64,000 nt of DNA from UBA6136 sp964386975 (GCA_964386975.1 CAYLUS010000001.1:62001-126000), one strand, 5' to 3'; positions 44,883 through 53,916 are shown, counted from the first letter of the stretch. Made by a program: numbers and translations. The notes: generated by a model not told the origin, from the letters alone.

Positions 44883-46571
44883 TCAGGACCCATAGGGAAA
44901 CCCCCGAGCCAGCAATACCTGGAGGGTCCGGTCATGCCCGTAGATGTCCTCGTAAAAGCTGATTCGGCCTTGCGGGTCCGCCATGACCGTTGAATAGAGA
45001 ATGTAGACCGGAATCGCCCGCTTGAGGTTGATGGTCTTCGTCACCTCGCCATTTGCAAAGGTTTCGATCCGCTCCCGACCCCAGTCGCCGTTCTCCTCCA
45101 GCACCCACTGCGCGAGCGCCAAGGGGTCCTGGACGCGAATGCAGCCATGACTGAAATCCCGCCGGTCCCGATTGAAGAGGCCCTTGCTCGGCGTACTGTG
45201 CAGATAGACGTTATTGGTATTGGGAAAGGAAAACTTGTAGAGCCCCAGCGCGTTCTCCGGACCCGGCTTTTGCCGCACCTTGACGGCGCCCGCAGCCAGC
45301 CGCTCGATCGTGTCATGGCTCGGCTCCAAAGCCTGGGCGCTCTGGGCAAAATTCGCGACAATCTCCATGTTGTTTTTGGTGAGGTAGCTCGCCTGCTTTA
45401 ACAACGCGGGCACGATCTCCTTGGTTGCAATGGCCTCAGGAACATTCCAGTAGGGCCTGAAGGTCACCGTGGTCATCTCCGAATGAAAGACCGGCGTGTT
45501 TCTGCCATCAATGGCCTCGCCGACCACCACATTCATCTGCAACTCATGCTGCCCGATCCCCTCACCAGCGCGGGCGCCGTAGAGCTTGAAGGCCGGTATG
45601 TTGACGATGAGATACAGCCCCTTCACGTTTGCGGGTAGCCATCTCAATCGCTCCAGCCCCAACTGAATCTGCTTCAGCCGGTCGGGAACGGGGACCACCA
45701 AGCGGGAAAGCGTACCCTTGCCGATCACCCCATCATCACCGATTCCGTGGCGAATCTGGAAAGCCTTGACTGCGGCGACCAAGGCCGGATCGTAGACTTG
45801 GGACGCATCGCTACCGGGCCCCAAGGATGCCGGAAAGTCTCCCAGCGCCGTCAGCAACTTTCTGAGTGCGGGCACATCCGGATGCGACATGCCGGGCGTG
45901 AACTTGGCCGGAAAGGCAAAGCGGGCCTTCGGGATCTCTACCGCCAATCGGCGATAGCGCACCAGCGCCTCCTTGAGCGGCCTGTAGATTGGAAAATCCG
46001 GCTCAAGACTCGCCAGAAGACCCTTCGGGTTGGCTGCCTGCGGCAATTCTCGGAGGGCCTTGAGGACCAAAGGCCGCCTCGGCTCCACATCGAGCGCAAA
46101 ACCGACACTTTTTGGATTGATGCGCCCGAGGGCAACGTTACCGGCATAGCGACTGACGGCCACACTCATGGCGACATCAAAAGCCGCCGATTCGTGAGGC
46201 GCTGACCGCAGCGCGGGTGACTTGATCCACTCTGAAAGCAGGCCCACATCGTAGTCAGCGGCATTCAGACCGACATCATCCGCGAGGGAGAGCACCTCCA
46301 GAATGGCTTTCGCCTGCGCAGTCGGAACCCCGTCCCGGGTCCACAGTGGCACATCGGCGGGCATATAGAGTGCCGACAGGCTCTTGGATACATCCGCAAA
46401 GTTGCCCCAGCGTAGCCTTGCGTGCTTACCGGATTTCAGGATCTGCTGGATCTCACTGCCGACAGACTCAGCTGACGCGAGGGCTCGGAGTGGGAACACC
46501 AACAAAAGTGCGGCCAGCAGCCCCAGAAAAAGAGTCGGTCGAGGCAAGGCTCCTGAATCAAGGCGGGTCAT
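44883..46571 (-). CDS. ldtD: L,D-transpeptidase of the YcbB/LdtD type
   Basis: 562-aa periplasmic transpeptidase forming 3-3 crosslinks in murein. It has an N-terminal signal or anchor (residues 11-31, PTLFLGLLAALLLVFPLRALA), a long domain typical of YcbB, a PG_binding_1 segment (PGMSHPDVPALRKLL...VAAVKAFQIRHGIGDDGVIGKGTL) and the YkuD catalytic domain with SHGCIRVQDPLALAQWVL (catalytic Cys) and HSTPSKGLFNRDRRD. The start was set at ATG 46571, giving the signal peptide; the frame runs 98 codons further upstream without homology. Divergent from sufR. Confidence 0.92.
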   Translation of the reverse strand: MTRLDSGALPRPTLFLGLLAALLLVFPLRALASAESVGSEIQQILKSGKHARLRWGNFADVSKSLSALYMPADVPLWTRDGVPTAQAKAILEVLSLADDVGLNAADYDVGLLSEWIKSPALRSAPHESAAFDVAMSVAVSRYAGNVALGRINPKSVGFALDVEPRRPLVLKALRELPQAANPKGLLASLEPDFPIYRPLKEALVRYRRLAVEIPKARFAFPAKFTPGMSHPDVPALRKLLTALGDFPASLGPGSDASQVYDPALVAAVKAFQIRHGIGDDGVIGKGTLSRLVVPVPDRLKQIQLGLERLRWLPANVKGLYLIVNIPAFKLYGARAGEGIGQHELQMNVVVGEAIDGRNTPVFHSEMTTVTFRPYWNVPEAIATKEIVPALLKQASYLTKNNMEIVANFAQSAQALEPSHDTIERLAAGAVKVRQKPGPENALGLYKFSFPNTNNVYLHSTPSKGLFNRDRRDFSHGCIRVQDPLALAQWVLEENGDWGRERIETFANGEVTKTINLKRAIPVYILYSTVMADPQGRISFYEDIYGHDRTLQVLLARGFPYGS

Positions 46572-46644
46572 GGCGGCTCGGAATGGGAAATGGAACTGCC
46601 ACTCATTATAGGCAATGGTCTGACCTCGCCCATTTCCTGACAAC

Positions 46645-46677
46645 TTTACTTGGTTTTTAATGAGTACTAAAATGGTC
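46645..46677 (+). promoter_or_regulatory. suf operon promoter with Rrf2-type operator
   Basis: TTTACT (-35, 46645-46650) and TAAAAT (-10, 46668-46673, 5/6) are 17 bases apart. Overlapping the -10 is TACTAAAATGGTC (46665-46677), which matches 11 of 13 positions of the IscR-type core GACTRWWWYAGTC. The first gene downstream encodes an Rrf2 regulator with three Cys, so autorepression by the cluster-loaded regulator is the simple reading. AGAGG (46684-46688) is the ribosome-binding site. Confidence 0.65.
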
Positions 46678-46697
46678 CTAAATAGAGGCAGACGACC

Positions 46698-47174
46698 ATG
46701 CTCCGTATCAGCAAACTTAGCGACTACGCCATCATCGTGCTCGGACACATGGCCCGCGATCCGGATCGGGTCTTTGCGGCCAATGATCTGGCAAGCCAGG
46801 CCAAAATTGCCCCGCCGACGGTCAGCAAAGTCCTTAAAGCGCTGGTCAAAGCCAAAATCGTTCACTCGACCCGAGGCGCGAAGGGCGGCTACCAGCTCAC
46901 CCGTGCGCCTTCTGCCACCCCGATTGCCAGCATCATTGCCGCCCTGGAAGGACCGATCGCGCTAACCGAATGCGGTCTTGGCAGCACCCGATGCGAACAG
47001 TCCGGGTCCTGCGATGTCCGCGGCAACTGGTCCGTTCTCAACGGCGCCATTCAGACCGCTCTGGAGTCGGTAACTCTGGAGGACATGGCCGTGCCCATGA
47101 AAAAGGCACCGGAACGTTTCCGCATCGTCATTCGCAACCTTGCCCAGCCGGCCAGCGGCTGTATTTCGGAGTAA
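46698..47174 (+). CDS. Rrf2-family regulator of the suf operon
   Basis: 158-aa transcription factor of the IscR/Rrf2 family, the type annotated as SUF system assembly regulator. The winged helix covers residues 1-70 (MLRISKLSDYAIIVLGHMA, APPTVSKVLKALVKA, RGAKGGYQLTRAP). Cys92, Cys99 and Cys105 match the cluster ligands of IscR with slightly wider first spacing (Cx6Cx5C). It starts the suf operon, seven bases before sufB, with an operator-like palindrome over its own promoter. It probably senses Fe-S supply and represses the operon when holding a cluster; direction of control is inferred. Confidence 0.9.
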   Translation: MLRISKLSDYAIIVLGHMARDPDRVFAANDLASQAKIAPPTVSKVLKALVKAKIVHSTRGAKGGYQLTRAPSATPIASIIAALEGPIALTECGLGSTRCEQSGSCDVRGNWSVLNGAIQTALESVTLEDMAVPMKKAPERFRIVIRNLAQPASGCISE

Positions 47175-47180
47175 GCCTCG

Positions 47181-48626
47181 ATGTCAAGCTCACAAGAGAC
47201 GCTCGACCACCTGATCCAGAAGGAATATAAGCCCGGGTTCGTGACAGACCTCGAGGCCGATACCCTTCCGCCCGGCCTGAACGAAGACGTCATTAAGGAG
47301 ATCTCAAGACGGAAGAACGAGCCTCAATTCATGCTCGAGTGGCGGCTTGAGGCCTACCGGCACTGGCTGACCATGAAAGAGCCGGAATGGGCCTACGTCG
47401 AATACGAACCCATCGATTACCAGAGCATCAGCTACTTTTCGGCGCCCAAAGTCAAAGAAGCGCCAAAGAGCCTTGATGAGGTTGACCCTAAGCTCCTGGA
47501 GACTTACAAGAAACTCGGTATTCCCTTGTATGAACAGGAGCGGCTCGCCGGTGTTGCCGTTGACGCCGTCTTCGACAGTGTCTCGGTCGCAACGACGTTC
47601 AAGGACAAACTCAAGGCCGCCGGAGTCATTTTCTGCTCCATGTCAGAGGCCCTTCAGGAGCACCCTGAGCTTGTCCGGCAATATCTTGGAACCGTGGTAC
47701 CACCCTCGGATAATTTCTTCGCCGCCCTCAATTCAGCGGTGTTCTCCGATGGCTCTTTCGTTTTCATTCCCAAGGGTGTCCGCTGCCCGATGGAACTGTC
47801 GACCTACTTCCGGATCAATGCCGCCAAAACAGGCCAGTTCGAACGGACCCTCATCATCGCAGAGGATGATAGCCATGTGAGTTATCTGGAGGGATGTACC
47901 GCCCCCATGCGCGATGAAAACCAGCTGCACGCCGCGGTCGTCGAACTGGTGGCCCTGGACCGTGCCGAGATCAAGTATTCGACCGTACAGAACTGGTATC
48001 CGGGGGATGAGGAAGGCCGCGGCGGCATCTATAACTTTGTCACCAAACGGGGCGATTGCCGGGGGCAGCGATCGAAGATTTCCTGGACTCAGGTCGAAAC
48101 GGGATCAGCCATCACCTGGAAATACCCGAGCTGTATTCTCAGGGGCGAGGCGTCGGTCGGCGAGTTCTATTCGGTCGCCGTCACCAACCATCGGCAGCAG
48201 GCCGATACCGGCACCAAGATGATCCACATCGGCCGCAACACGACCAGCACGATCATCTCCAAGGGCATTTCAGCCGGCCGTGCACAAAACAGCTACCGTG
48301 GCCAGGTCAAAATCCTCAAAAGCGCCGAAAACGCCCGCAATTTCACGCAGTGTGATTCCCTGCTGATCGGCGATCGTTGCGGAGCGCATACCTTTCCCTA
48401 TGTCGAAGTCCGCCAGCCCAGCGCCCGGCTGGAGCACGAGGCTACCACCTCAAAAATCAGTGAGGATCAGTTGTTCTTCTGCCAACAACGCGGACTCTCC
48501 GCAGAGGATGCCGTATCCATGATCGTCAACGGCTTCTGCAAGCAAGTTTTCAAAGAGCTGCCGATGGAGTTTGCGGTCGAAGCCCAGGCCCTGCTTGGAA
48601 TCAGCCTAGAAGGCAGCGTCGGATAG
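47181..48626 (+). CDS. sufB: Fe-S cluster assembly protein SufB
   Basis: 481-aa scaffold subunit of the SufBC2D complex. Strong family landmarks: EPEWAYVEYEPIDYQSISYFSAPK, FIPKGVRCPMELSTYFRINA, YLEGCTAPMRDENQLHAAVVELVALD, and TFPYVEVRQPSARLEHEATTSKISEDQLFFCQQRGL near the C-terminus. Length is normal. GGAG eight bases upstream of ATG 47181 supports the start. It is followed by sufC after 27 bases. Confidence 0.96.
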   Translation: MSSSQETLDHLIQKEYKPGFVTDLEADTLPPGLNEDVIKEISRRKNEPQFMLEWRLEAYRHWLTMKEPEWAYVEYEPIDYQSISYFSAPKVKEAPKSLDEVDPKLLETYKKLGIPLYEQERLAGVAVDAVFDSVSVATTFKDKLKAAGVIFCSMSEALQEHPELVRQYLGTVVPPSDNFFAALNSAVFSDGSFVFIPKGVRCPMELSTYFRINAAKTGQFERTLIIAEDDSHVSYLEGCTAPMRDENQLHAAVVELVALDRAEIKYSTVQNWYPGDEEGRGGIYNFVTKRGDCRGQRSKISWTQVETGSAITWKYPSCILRGEASVGEFYSVAVTNHRQQADTGTKMIHIGRNTTSTIISKGISAGRAQNSYRGQVKILKSAENARNFTQCDSLLIGDRCGAHTFPYVEVRQPSARLEHEATTSKISEDQLFFCQQRGLSAEDAVSMIVNGFCKQVFKELPMEFAVEAQALLGISLEGSVG

Positions 48627-48653
48627 ATACTTCCAAAGAGAGACCATTGAACC

Positions 48654-49415
48654 ATGTTAAGCATCCAGAACCTTGAAGCCTGTGCGGACGAGAAACCGAT
48701 CCTCAAAGGCATTTCCCTGAACGTCAAGCCGGGCGAGGTGCATGCCATCATGGGACCCAACGGGTCCGGCAAGAGCACGCTCTCCCACGTCCTGGCCGGG
48801 CGCCCCGGCTATACCATCACGGGGGGCAGCGTTCGCTTCAATGACCAGGACCTACTGGCCATGAAACCGGAAGAGCGCGCCTGGCAAGGCCTGTTTTTGG
48901 CCTTTCAATACCCGGTCGAGATTCCCGGGGTCAGCAATATCTATCTTCTGAAAGCGGCCTTGAATGCGGTCCGAAAACACCGGGGCGAACCCGAGGTTGA
49001 CGCCATCGAGTTCCTGCAATTGGTGAAGAGCAAGATCAAGTCCTTGGGACTTGACGAGCAATTCCTTTACCGCGGCGTCAACGAGGGCTTCTCGGGCGGC
49101 GAAAAAAAGCGCAATGAGATCCTGCAGATGGCGATCCTTGAGCCCTCTCTGTGCATCTTGGATGAAACTGACTCAGGACTCGATATCGATGCCCTCAAGA
49201 TTGTTGCCGATGGCGTCAACAGCCTTCGTTCAGACGGTCGCGCATTCATGATGGTGACGCACTACCAGCGGCTCCTCGACTACATCAAACCTGACGTGGT
49301 GCATGTGCTCGCCCAGGGGCGGATTGTGCGCTCGGGGGGCCCGGAACTGGCGCTTGAGCTGGAGGAAAAGGGATACACCTGGATCGAAACCGGCACCCAG
49401 GGCGAGGGACATTGA
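48654..49415 (+). CDS. sufC: Fe-S assembly ATPase SufC
   Basis: 253-aa ABC-type ATPase of the SufBCD complex. Walker A GPNGSGKSTLSHVLAG is at residues 36-51, the signature NEGFSGGEKKRNEILQMA near 145-162 and Walker B CILDETDSGLDIDALK just after. DSGLD replaces the usual EPTSGLD loop, as is normal for SufC. The gene ends four bases before the sufD ATG. Confidence 0.96.
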   Translation: MLSIQNLEACADEKPILKGISLNVKPGEVHAIMGPNGSGKSTLSHVLAGRPGYTITGGSVRFNDQDLLAMKPEERAWQGLFLAFQYPVEIPGVSNIYLLKAALNAVRKHRGEPEVDAIEFLQLVKSKIKSLGLDEQFLYRGVNEGFSGGEKKRNEILQMAILEPSLCILDETDSGLDIDALKIVADGVNSLRSDGRAFMMVTHYQRLLDYIKPDVVHVLAQGRIVRSGGPELALELEEKGYTWIETGTQGEGH

Positions 49416-49419
49416 CGCC

Positions 49420-50685
49420 ATGGCAAACTCCACCTTTCCCTCAGCACAGGCCAGATGGCTCGGCGGCCATGCGAGCGAGAGCCAGAAAAGCGCTCGGCTG
49501 GCATTTGATCGCGTCGGCTTTCCAAGTGCCCGGGATGAGCGCTTTCGCTACACCCCGCTGATTGCTCTGACGCAAAAAGCCTTCCTCGAGCCAGTCCCTG
49601 AACCAATTGAACTTCAGGGCTTGCAGGCGCTTCCCCTTGAAGATGCAATCCAGCTGATCTTCATCAATGGTCATTTCTCGGGCGAACATTCCTCCAGCCT
49701 CGCGGACTTGCCGAAAGGGCTCAGGATCCGCATGGCTGCCCAGGACGAGACGGCAGCCGCGCGCCTTTTGGAACCACCCACCAGCGAGGCTCTGGCCCAT
49801 GGTTTCGAACTGTTCAGCCGCGCCTACGCCACCGATGGCAGCCTGATTGAAGTCGAAGCCGGATGCGTGATTCAAACCCCCATTCATCTCCTGCACCTCG
49901 TAACCCTTTCCGACCATTATTTTGCTTACCGGCATCATGTCCGTCTGGGTCGGGATGCCCGCCTTAGCCTGATCGAGTCTCATACCGGTCAGCATGACGA
50001 GAGCGCACTGACGGTCAGTGTCACCACCGCAAAATTGGACGAACGCGCCCAACTGGATCACCTCAAGCTCCAGAAAGAGGGCAAGGGTACGATTCATTTT
50101 GGCGCCATTGATGCTGATCAAGCCAAGGATGCCCGCTTCAATCAGCGTCATGTCGCACTGGGTGCAAGCATTGCCAGAGCTGAAATCCATGCGCGGCTTG
50201 CCCAAGGCGCAGACTGTCAGCTCGATGGCCTGTTTGTCGCCACTGACAAGCGCCACCTCGACACCCAGACCTTGCTTCACCACACAGGCCCCGGAGCAAC
50301 TAGCCGGGAACGCTATCGCGGGATAGCCAATGGCCGGGGACGTGGCATCTTTACCGGCCGCATCGTCGTCGACCGGGCGGCACAAAAGACCCAAGCCGAG
50401 ATGAATTGCAAGAACCTCTTGCTCTCGGATCAGGCGGAAATCGACAGCCGGCCGCAATTGGAGATTCATGCGGATGATGTCCGCTGCGCACATGGACTGA
50501 CCGTCGGTCAGCTCGATGAGAATGCCGTCTTCTTCCTGCGCTCCCGTGGCATCGAAGAAACCGAGGCTCGTCAGATTCTGACCCGCGCCTTCGCAGCCGA
50601 AATCATCGAAGAGCTTCAGCCGGCACCGCTGAAGCAGGTCATTCTTGCAGACCTCCTTCACCATCTCGACCCACAGCCAGAATGA
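49420..50685 (+). CDS. sufD: Fe-S cluster assembly protein SufD
   Basis: 421-aa paralogue of SufB and its partner in the scaffold. The C-terminal beta-helix region is clear: GIANGRGRGIFTGRIVVDRAAQKTQAEMNCKNLLLSDQAEIDSRPQLEI and HADDVRCAHGLTVGQLDENAVFFLRSRGI. The start is ATG 49420; the open frame extends back into sufC without homology. The stop overlaps the sufS start as ATGA. Confidence 0.94.
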   Translation: MANSTFPSAQARWLGGHASESQKSARLAFDRVGFPSARDERFRYTPLIALTQKAFLEPVPEPIELQGLQALPLEDAIQLIFINGHFSGEHSSSLADLPKGLRIRMAAQDETAAARLLEPPTSEALAHGFELFSRAYATDGSLIEVEAGCVIQTPIHLLHLVTLSDHYFAYRHHVRLGRDARLSLIESHTGQHDESALTVSVTTAKLDERAQLDHLKLQKEGKGTIHFGAIDADQAKDARFNQRHVALGASIARAEIHARLAQGADCQLDGLFVATDKRHLDTQTLLHHTGPGATSRERYRGIANGRGRGIFTGRIVVDRAAQKTQAEMNCKNLLLSDQAEIDSRPQLEIHADDVRCAHGLTVGQLDENAVFFLRSRGIEETEARQILTRAFAAEIIEELQPAPLKQVILADLLHHLDPQPE

Positions 50686-51929
50686 ACGCAACCGGCACTT
50701 TGCATCAAACGCTGGACATACAGTCCATCCGGCGTGATTTTCCGATTCTCGCCCAAACTGTCCACGGGCATCCACTGAACTACCTGGATAACGGCGCATC
50801 CACTCAAAAACCACGCGCCGTAATCGACGCCATTCGCGATGTGTACGAAAACGACTATGCGAATGTCCATCGAGGGGTTCACTCGCTCAGCCAGCGGGCC
50901 ACCGACCGCTATGAGGCAGCCCGCAGCAAGGTCAGGCAGTTCATCAATGCCCGCCACGATCATGAAATCATCTTTGTTCGGGGAACCACGGAGGCCATCA
51001 ATCTGGTCGCCCAGAGCTTTGGCAGAAGCCGCATCGGGCCGGGTGACGAAATCCTGATTACCGCCATGGAGCACCACTCCAACATTGTCCCCTGGCAGAT
51101 GCTCGCGCAGCAGACCGGCGCTCTTCTCAAGGTCGTCCCGATCACGACTACCGGAGAACTGGATCTTCATGCGATGGAGCAGCTCTTGGGCGAGAAGACC
51201 CGGCTGTTCTCCTTCGTTCATGTCTCCAATGCGCTCGGCACCATCAATCCAGCCGCTGAAATGATTGCGATGGCCCACGCGCGCGGTATACCGGTGCTCC
51301 TCGATGGCGCCCAATCCTCGCCGCATATGCGGGTCGATGTCAGCGCGCTGGACTGCGACTTTTTTGCTTTCTCCGGCCACAAGGTCTACGGCCCCTCGGG
51401 TATCGGCGTCCTATATGGAAAAGAGGCGCTGCTCAAGGAAATGCCTCCCTACCAGGGGGGCGGCGACATGATTCGCTACGTGACGCTGGAAAAATCCGAA
51501 TACAACGACCTGCCCTACAAGTTCGAAGCCGGCACCCCGAGCATCGCCGACGCCGTGGGTCTGGGTGCGGCAATCGACTACCTGAGCGAAAAGGGTCTTG
51601 ATGCAGTTGCTGACCATGAACATCGGCTTTTGACCCTGGCGACGGAATTGGCGCAGAGCGTGCCGGAGCTCAGGATCATAGGTACCGCGCGAGAAAAAAG
51701 CGCGATCCTCTCGTTTACCCTTGGACGCATTCATCCCCACGATATCGGCACGCTTCTGGATCAGTTAGGCATTGCGATTCGCGCCGGTCACCACTGTGCA
51801 ATGCCCGTCATGGACTTCTTCGGCGTTCCGGCGACGGCCCGGGCCTCCTTTGGCATGTACAATACCGAGGACGAGGTGCACCACCTGTTTGAGGGGCTTC
51901 GCGAAATCATCGCGATGTTCAACCGCTAG
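50682..51929 (+). CDS. sufS: Cysteine desulfurase SufS
   Basis: 415-aa class II PLP cysteine desulfurase supplying sulfur. The opening IRRDFPILAQTVHGHPLNYLDNGASTQKPRAVIDAI, the PLP-Lys motif FFAFSGHKVYGPSGIGVLYG (about residues 227-246) and the catalytic Cys in RAGHHCAMPVMDFFGV (about 372) are clear. It overlaps sufD by four bases and precedes sufU, its likely sulfur acceptor. Confidence 0.95.
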   Translation: MNATGTLHQTLDIQSIRRDFPILAQTVHGHPLNYLDNGASTQKPRAVIDAIRDVYENDYANVHRGVHSLSQRATDRYEAARSKVRQFINARHDHEIIFVRGTTEAINLVAQSFGRSRIGPGDEILITAMEHHSNIVPWQMLAQQTGALLKVVPITTTGELDLHAMEQLLGEKTRLFSFVHVSNALGTINPAAEMIAMAHARGIPVLLDGAQSSPHMRVDVSALDCDFFAFSGHKVYGPSGIGVLYGKEALLKEMPPYQGGGDMIRYVTLEKSEYNDLPYKFEAGTPSIADAVGLGAAIDYLSEKGLDAVADHEHRLLTLATELAQSVPELRIIGTAREKSAILSFTLGRIHPHDIGTLLDQLGIAIRAGHHCAMPVMDFFGVPATARASFGMYNTEDEVHHLFEGLREIIAMFNR

Positions 51930-51954
51930 ACCGCACCATTACGCATATCAGGCC

Positions 51955-52410
51955 ATGCTCGACCAAATCCGCGACCTTTATCAAGAAGTCGTTTTCGATC
52001 ATAACCGCAACCCCCGTAACTTCAGGGTCATGGAGGATGCAACGAGAACGATCGAAGGCTTCAATCCGCTCTGTGGCGACCGCATCACCCTTTATGCCAA
52101 GGTTCGCGAGGGCGTTATCGAGGATGTCAGCTTTCAAGGCTCGGGCTGTGCGATTTCCACCGCCTCGGCATCGCTCATGACCGAGATCGTAAAAGGTCAA
52201 TCCGAAGAGGAAGCCCAGCATCTGTTTGATCTTTTTCATCGCATCACCACCGGTCAAGAGGGTGATGACGTCAATCTGGATGAAATCGGAAAACTGGCCG
52301 TGCTGGCGGGTGTTCGCGCCTACCCGGCACGCGTCAAGTGCGCGACCTTGCCCTGGCACTCCCTTCAGGCCGCACTTCAAAACGAACACGCTTCCGTTTC
52401 TACGGAATAA
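51955..52410 (+). CDS. sufU: SufU-type sulfur acceptor/assembly protein
   Basis: 151-aa protein of the SufU branch of the IscU-like family. SufU binds zinc and takes persulfide from SufS. Metal ligands are Cys40 and Asp42 (NPLCGDRITL), Cys65 (FQGSGCAISTA) and Cys129 (RVKCATLPWHSL). It has the roughly 18-residue insertion (about 83-103) typical of SufU compared with IscU. The start is ATG 51955. SufU replaces SufE here; no sufE gene is in the window. SufU is best known from Gram-positive bacteria. Confidence 0.92.
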   Translation: MLDQIRDLYQEVVFDHNRNPRNFRVMEDATRTIEGFNPLCGDRITLYAKVREGVIEDVSFQGSGCAISTASASLMTEIVKGQSEEEAQHLFDLFHRITTGQEGDDVNLDEIGKLAVLAGVRAYPARVKCATLPWHSLQAALQNEHASVSTE

Positions 52411-52412
52411 CG

Positions 52413-52730
52413 ATGGCGAAATGGATCCCTGTCATTCGGGAAGGCGCTCTCGCGCCGGGTGAACATGTCCTGATCGATGCTGACGGCATTCAGTTGGTGG
52501 TCTTCAACAGCGAGGGCCATTATTTCGCGATCGAAAACCTGTGCAGTCACGACGGCAATCCGATCAACGAGGGCCGCGTTGAAGAAGGTGAGATCATCTG
52601 CCCTCGACATGGGGCGCGGTTCTGCCTCAAAACCGGCCAGGTTCTCGGCCCACCCGCCTATGAGGATATTCCCGCACACGCGGTAAGGGTCCACGATGGG
52701 CAGATTGAGGTCGACTCAGATCCCAGCTAG
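52413..52730 (+). CDS. Rieske-type ferredoxin of the suf operon
   Basis: 105-aa small Rieske protein. Cluster ligands are Cys44-x-His46 (NLCSHDGNP) and Cys63-x2-His66 (ICPRHGARF), with a Cys at 71. There is no oxygenase partner domain, so it is probably a stand-alone electron carrier, like non-haem iron oxygenase ferredoxin subunits by name. It starts at ATG 52413, two bases after sufU, and closes the operon, suggesting an electron-transfer role in cluster assembly, or a client of it. That role is inferred. Confidence 0.9.
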   Translation: MAKWIPVIREGALAPGEHVLIDADGIQLVVFNSEGHYFAIENLCSHDGNPINEGRVEEGEIICPRHGARFCLKTGQVLGPPAYEDIPAHAVRVHDGQIEVDSDPS

Positions 52731-52752
52731 GGGCCGCCCCGTCCTCACATTC

Positions 52753-52774
52753 GGCCGGGAATTGAAGACCGGCC
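52753..52774 (+). terminator. Probable terminator of the suf operon
   Basis: GGCCGG (52753-52758) and CCGGCC (52769-52774) form a 6-base GC stem with a 10-base loop, 22 bases past the Rieske stop, followed by TGTATAATTT. The T-rich tail is imperfect and overlaps the prfB -10 box. Confidence 0.45.
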
Positions 52775-52776
52775 TG

Positions 52777-52782
52777 TATAAT
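52777..52782 (+). promoter_or_regulatory. Candidate -10 box for prfB-lysS
   Basis: A perfect TATAAT directly after the suf terminator stem, 26 bases before the prfB ATG. No good -35 at the right distance. AAGG at 52802-52805 is the ribosome-binding site. Confidence 0.45.
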
Positions 52783-52808
52783 TTACGAACACACACCGAG
52801 TAAGGTTC

Positions 52809-53907
52809 ATGCGCGAACTTAATCCCCTTTATAACCAGATCAAAGACCTCAAGGGCCGTGACGAGTCCCTTAGGGGGTATCTTTGACTTTGAAATCAAAG
52901 AAGAACGGCTTACCGAGGTCTTAAGGGAGCTTGAGGACCCCAAAATCTGGGATGATCCCGAGCGCGCCCAGGCGCTCGGCAAGGAACGCAACCAGCTCGA
53001 AGGAGTCGTTGATACGCTGAACCGCATTCGCCAAGGTATCCTGGATGCGGAGGAACTGCTGGAATTAGCCGTTGAAGAGGACGATGAGGCGAGCGTTGAC
53101 TCGGTTGCCAACGACCTCGAAGCCTTTGAGACGGATATTGCCGGCCTTGAATTTCGCCGGATGTTCGCCGGAGAGATGGATCCCAATAACGCATTCTTGG
53201 ACATCCAGTCAGGATCCGGCGGCACTGAAGCCCAAGACTGGGCTGCCATGCTCGAGCGAATGTATCTGCGCTGGGGCGAAAGGCGCGGCTTTAAGACCGA
53301 GCTGGTCGAGGAATCCGCTGGCGAGGTCGCTGGCATCAAAAGCTGTACCATTCGCTTTGAGGGCGAATACGCCTATGGGTGGCTTCGGACCGAAACCGGT
53401 GTTCACCGGCTGGTCCGAAAGTCGCCGTTTGATTCAGGCAATCGACGGCACACCTCGTTCTCCTCCGTGTTTGTGTCACCTGAAGTGGATGACAATATTG
53501 ATATCGATATCAATCCTGCCGACCTCAGGACCGATGTGTATCGGGCCAGCGGTGCCGGCGGCCAGCACGTCAACCGGACCGAATCTGCAGTTCGCATCAC
53601 GCACATACCCAGCGGTGTGGTTGTCCAATGCCAGAGCCAACGATCCCAGCATGCCAATCGCGACTGGTGCATGAAGCAGCTCCGCGCCAAACTTTATGAG
53701 CTGGAAATCCAGAAACGAAACACGGAAAAACAGAAACTGGAGGACTCTAAATCGGACATCGGTTGGGGCAGCCAGATCCGCTCCTACGTCCTTGATCAAT
53801 CCCGCATCAAGGACCTTAGAACCAATGTAGAAACCAGTAATCCGCAACCGGTGCTCGATGGAGACCTTGATCTTTTCATCGAAGCCAGTCTTAAAAGTGG
53901 TCTTTAA
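52809..53907 (+). CDS. prfB: Peptide chain release factor 2 (programmed +1 frameshift)
   Basis: 365-aa release factor recognising UGA and UAA. Translation starts at ATG 52809 and reads 25 codons to the in-frame TGA at 52884-52886. Ribosomes slip +1 on CTT-T and continue from GAC at 52885 to the stop at 53907; a plain open frame from 52858 is a misleading partial. The GGQ motif is in SGAGGQHVNRTESAVRITH (peptide release) and the codon-recognition SPF motif in VRKSPFDSGNRRHTSF. The total length equals that of E. coli RF2. lysS follows after nine bases, the classical prfB-lysS order. Confidence 0.96.
52872..52886 (+). promoter_or_regulatory. prfB recoding site
   Basis: AGGGGGTATCTTTGA contains the Shine-Dalgarno-like AGGGGG, three bases, the slippery CTTT and the in-frame stop TGA followed by C. 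This is the standard autoregulatory RF2 frameshift signal: low RF2 lets ribosomes pause at UGA and slip forward. Confidence 0.96.
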
Positions 53908-53916
53908 AAGAACGGC

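Noticed and set aside
49441..50814. Open frame of 457 codons on the minus strand
   Set aside because: Antisense to sufD and the start of sufS, which are unmistakable; a product of codon bias.
52858..53907. prfB as a simple frame starting at GTG 52858
   Set aside because: The frameshift signal and upstream ATG at 52809 with ribosome-binding site give the correct full-length RF2.
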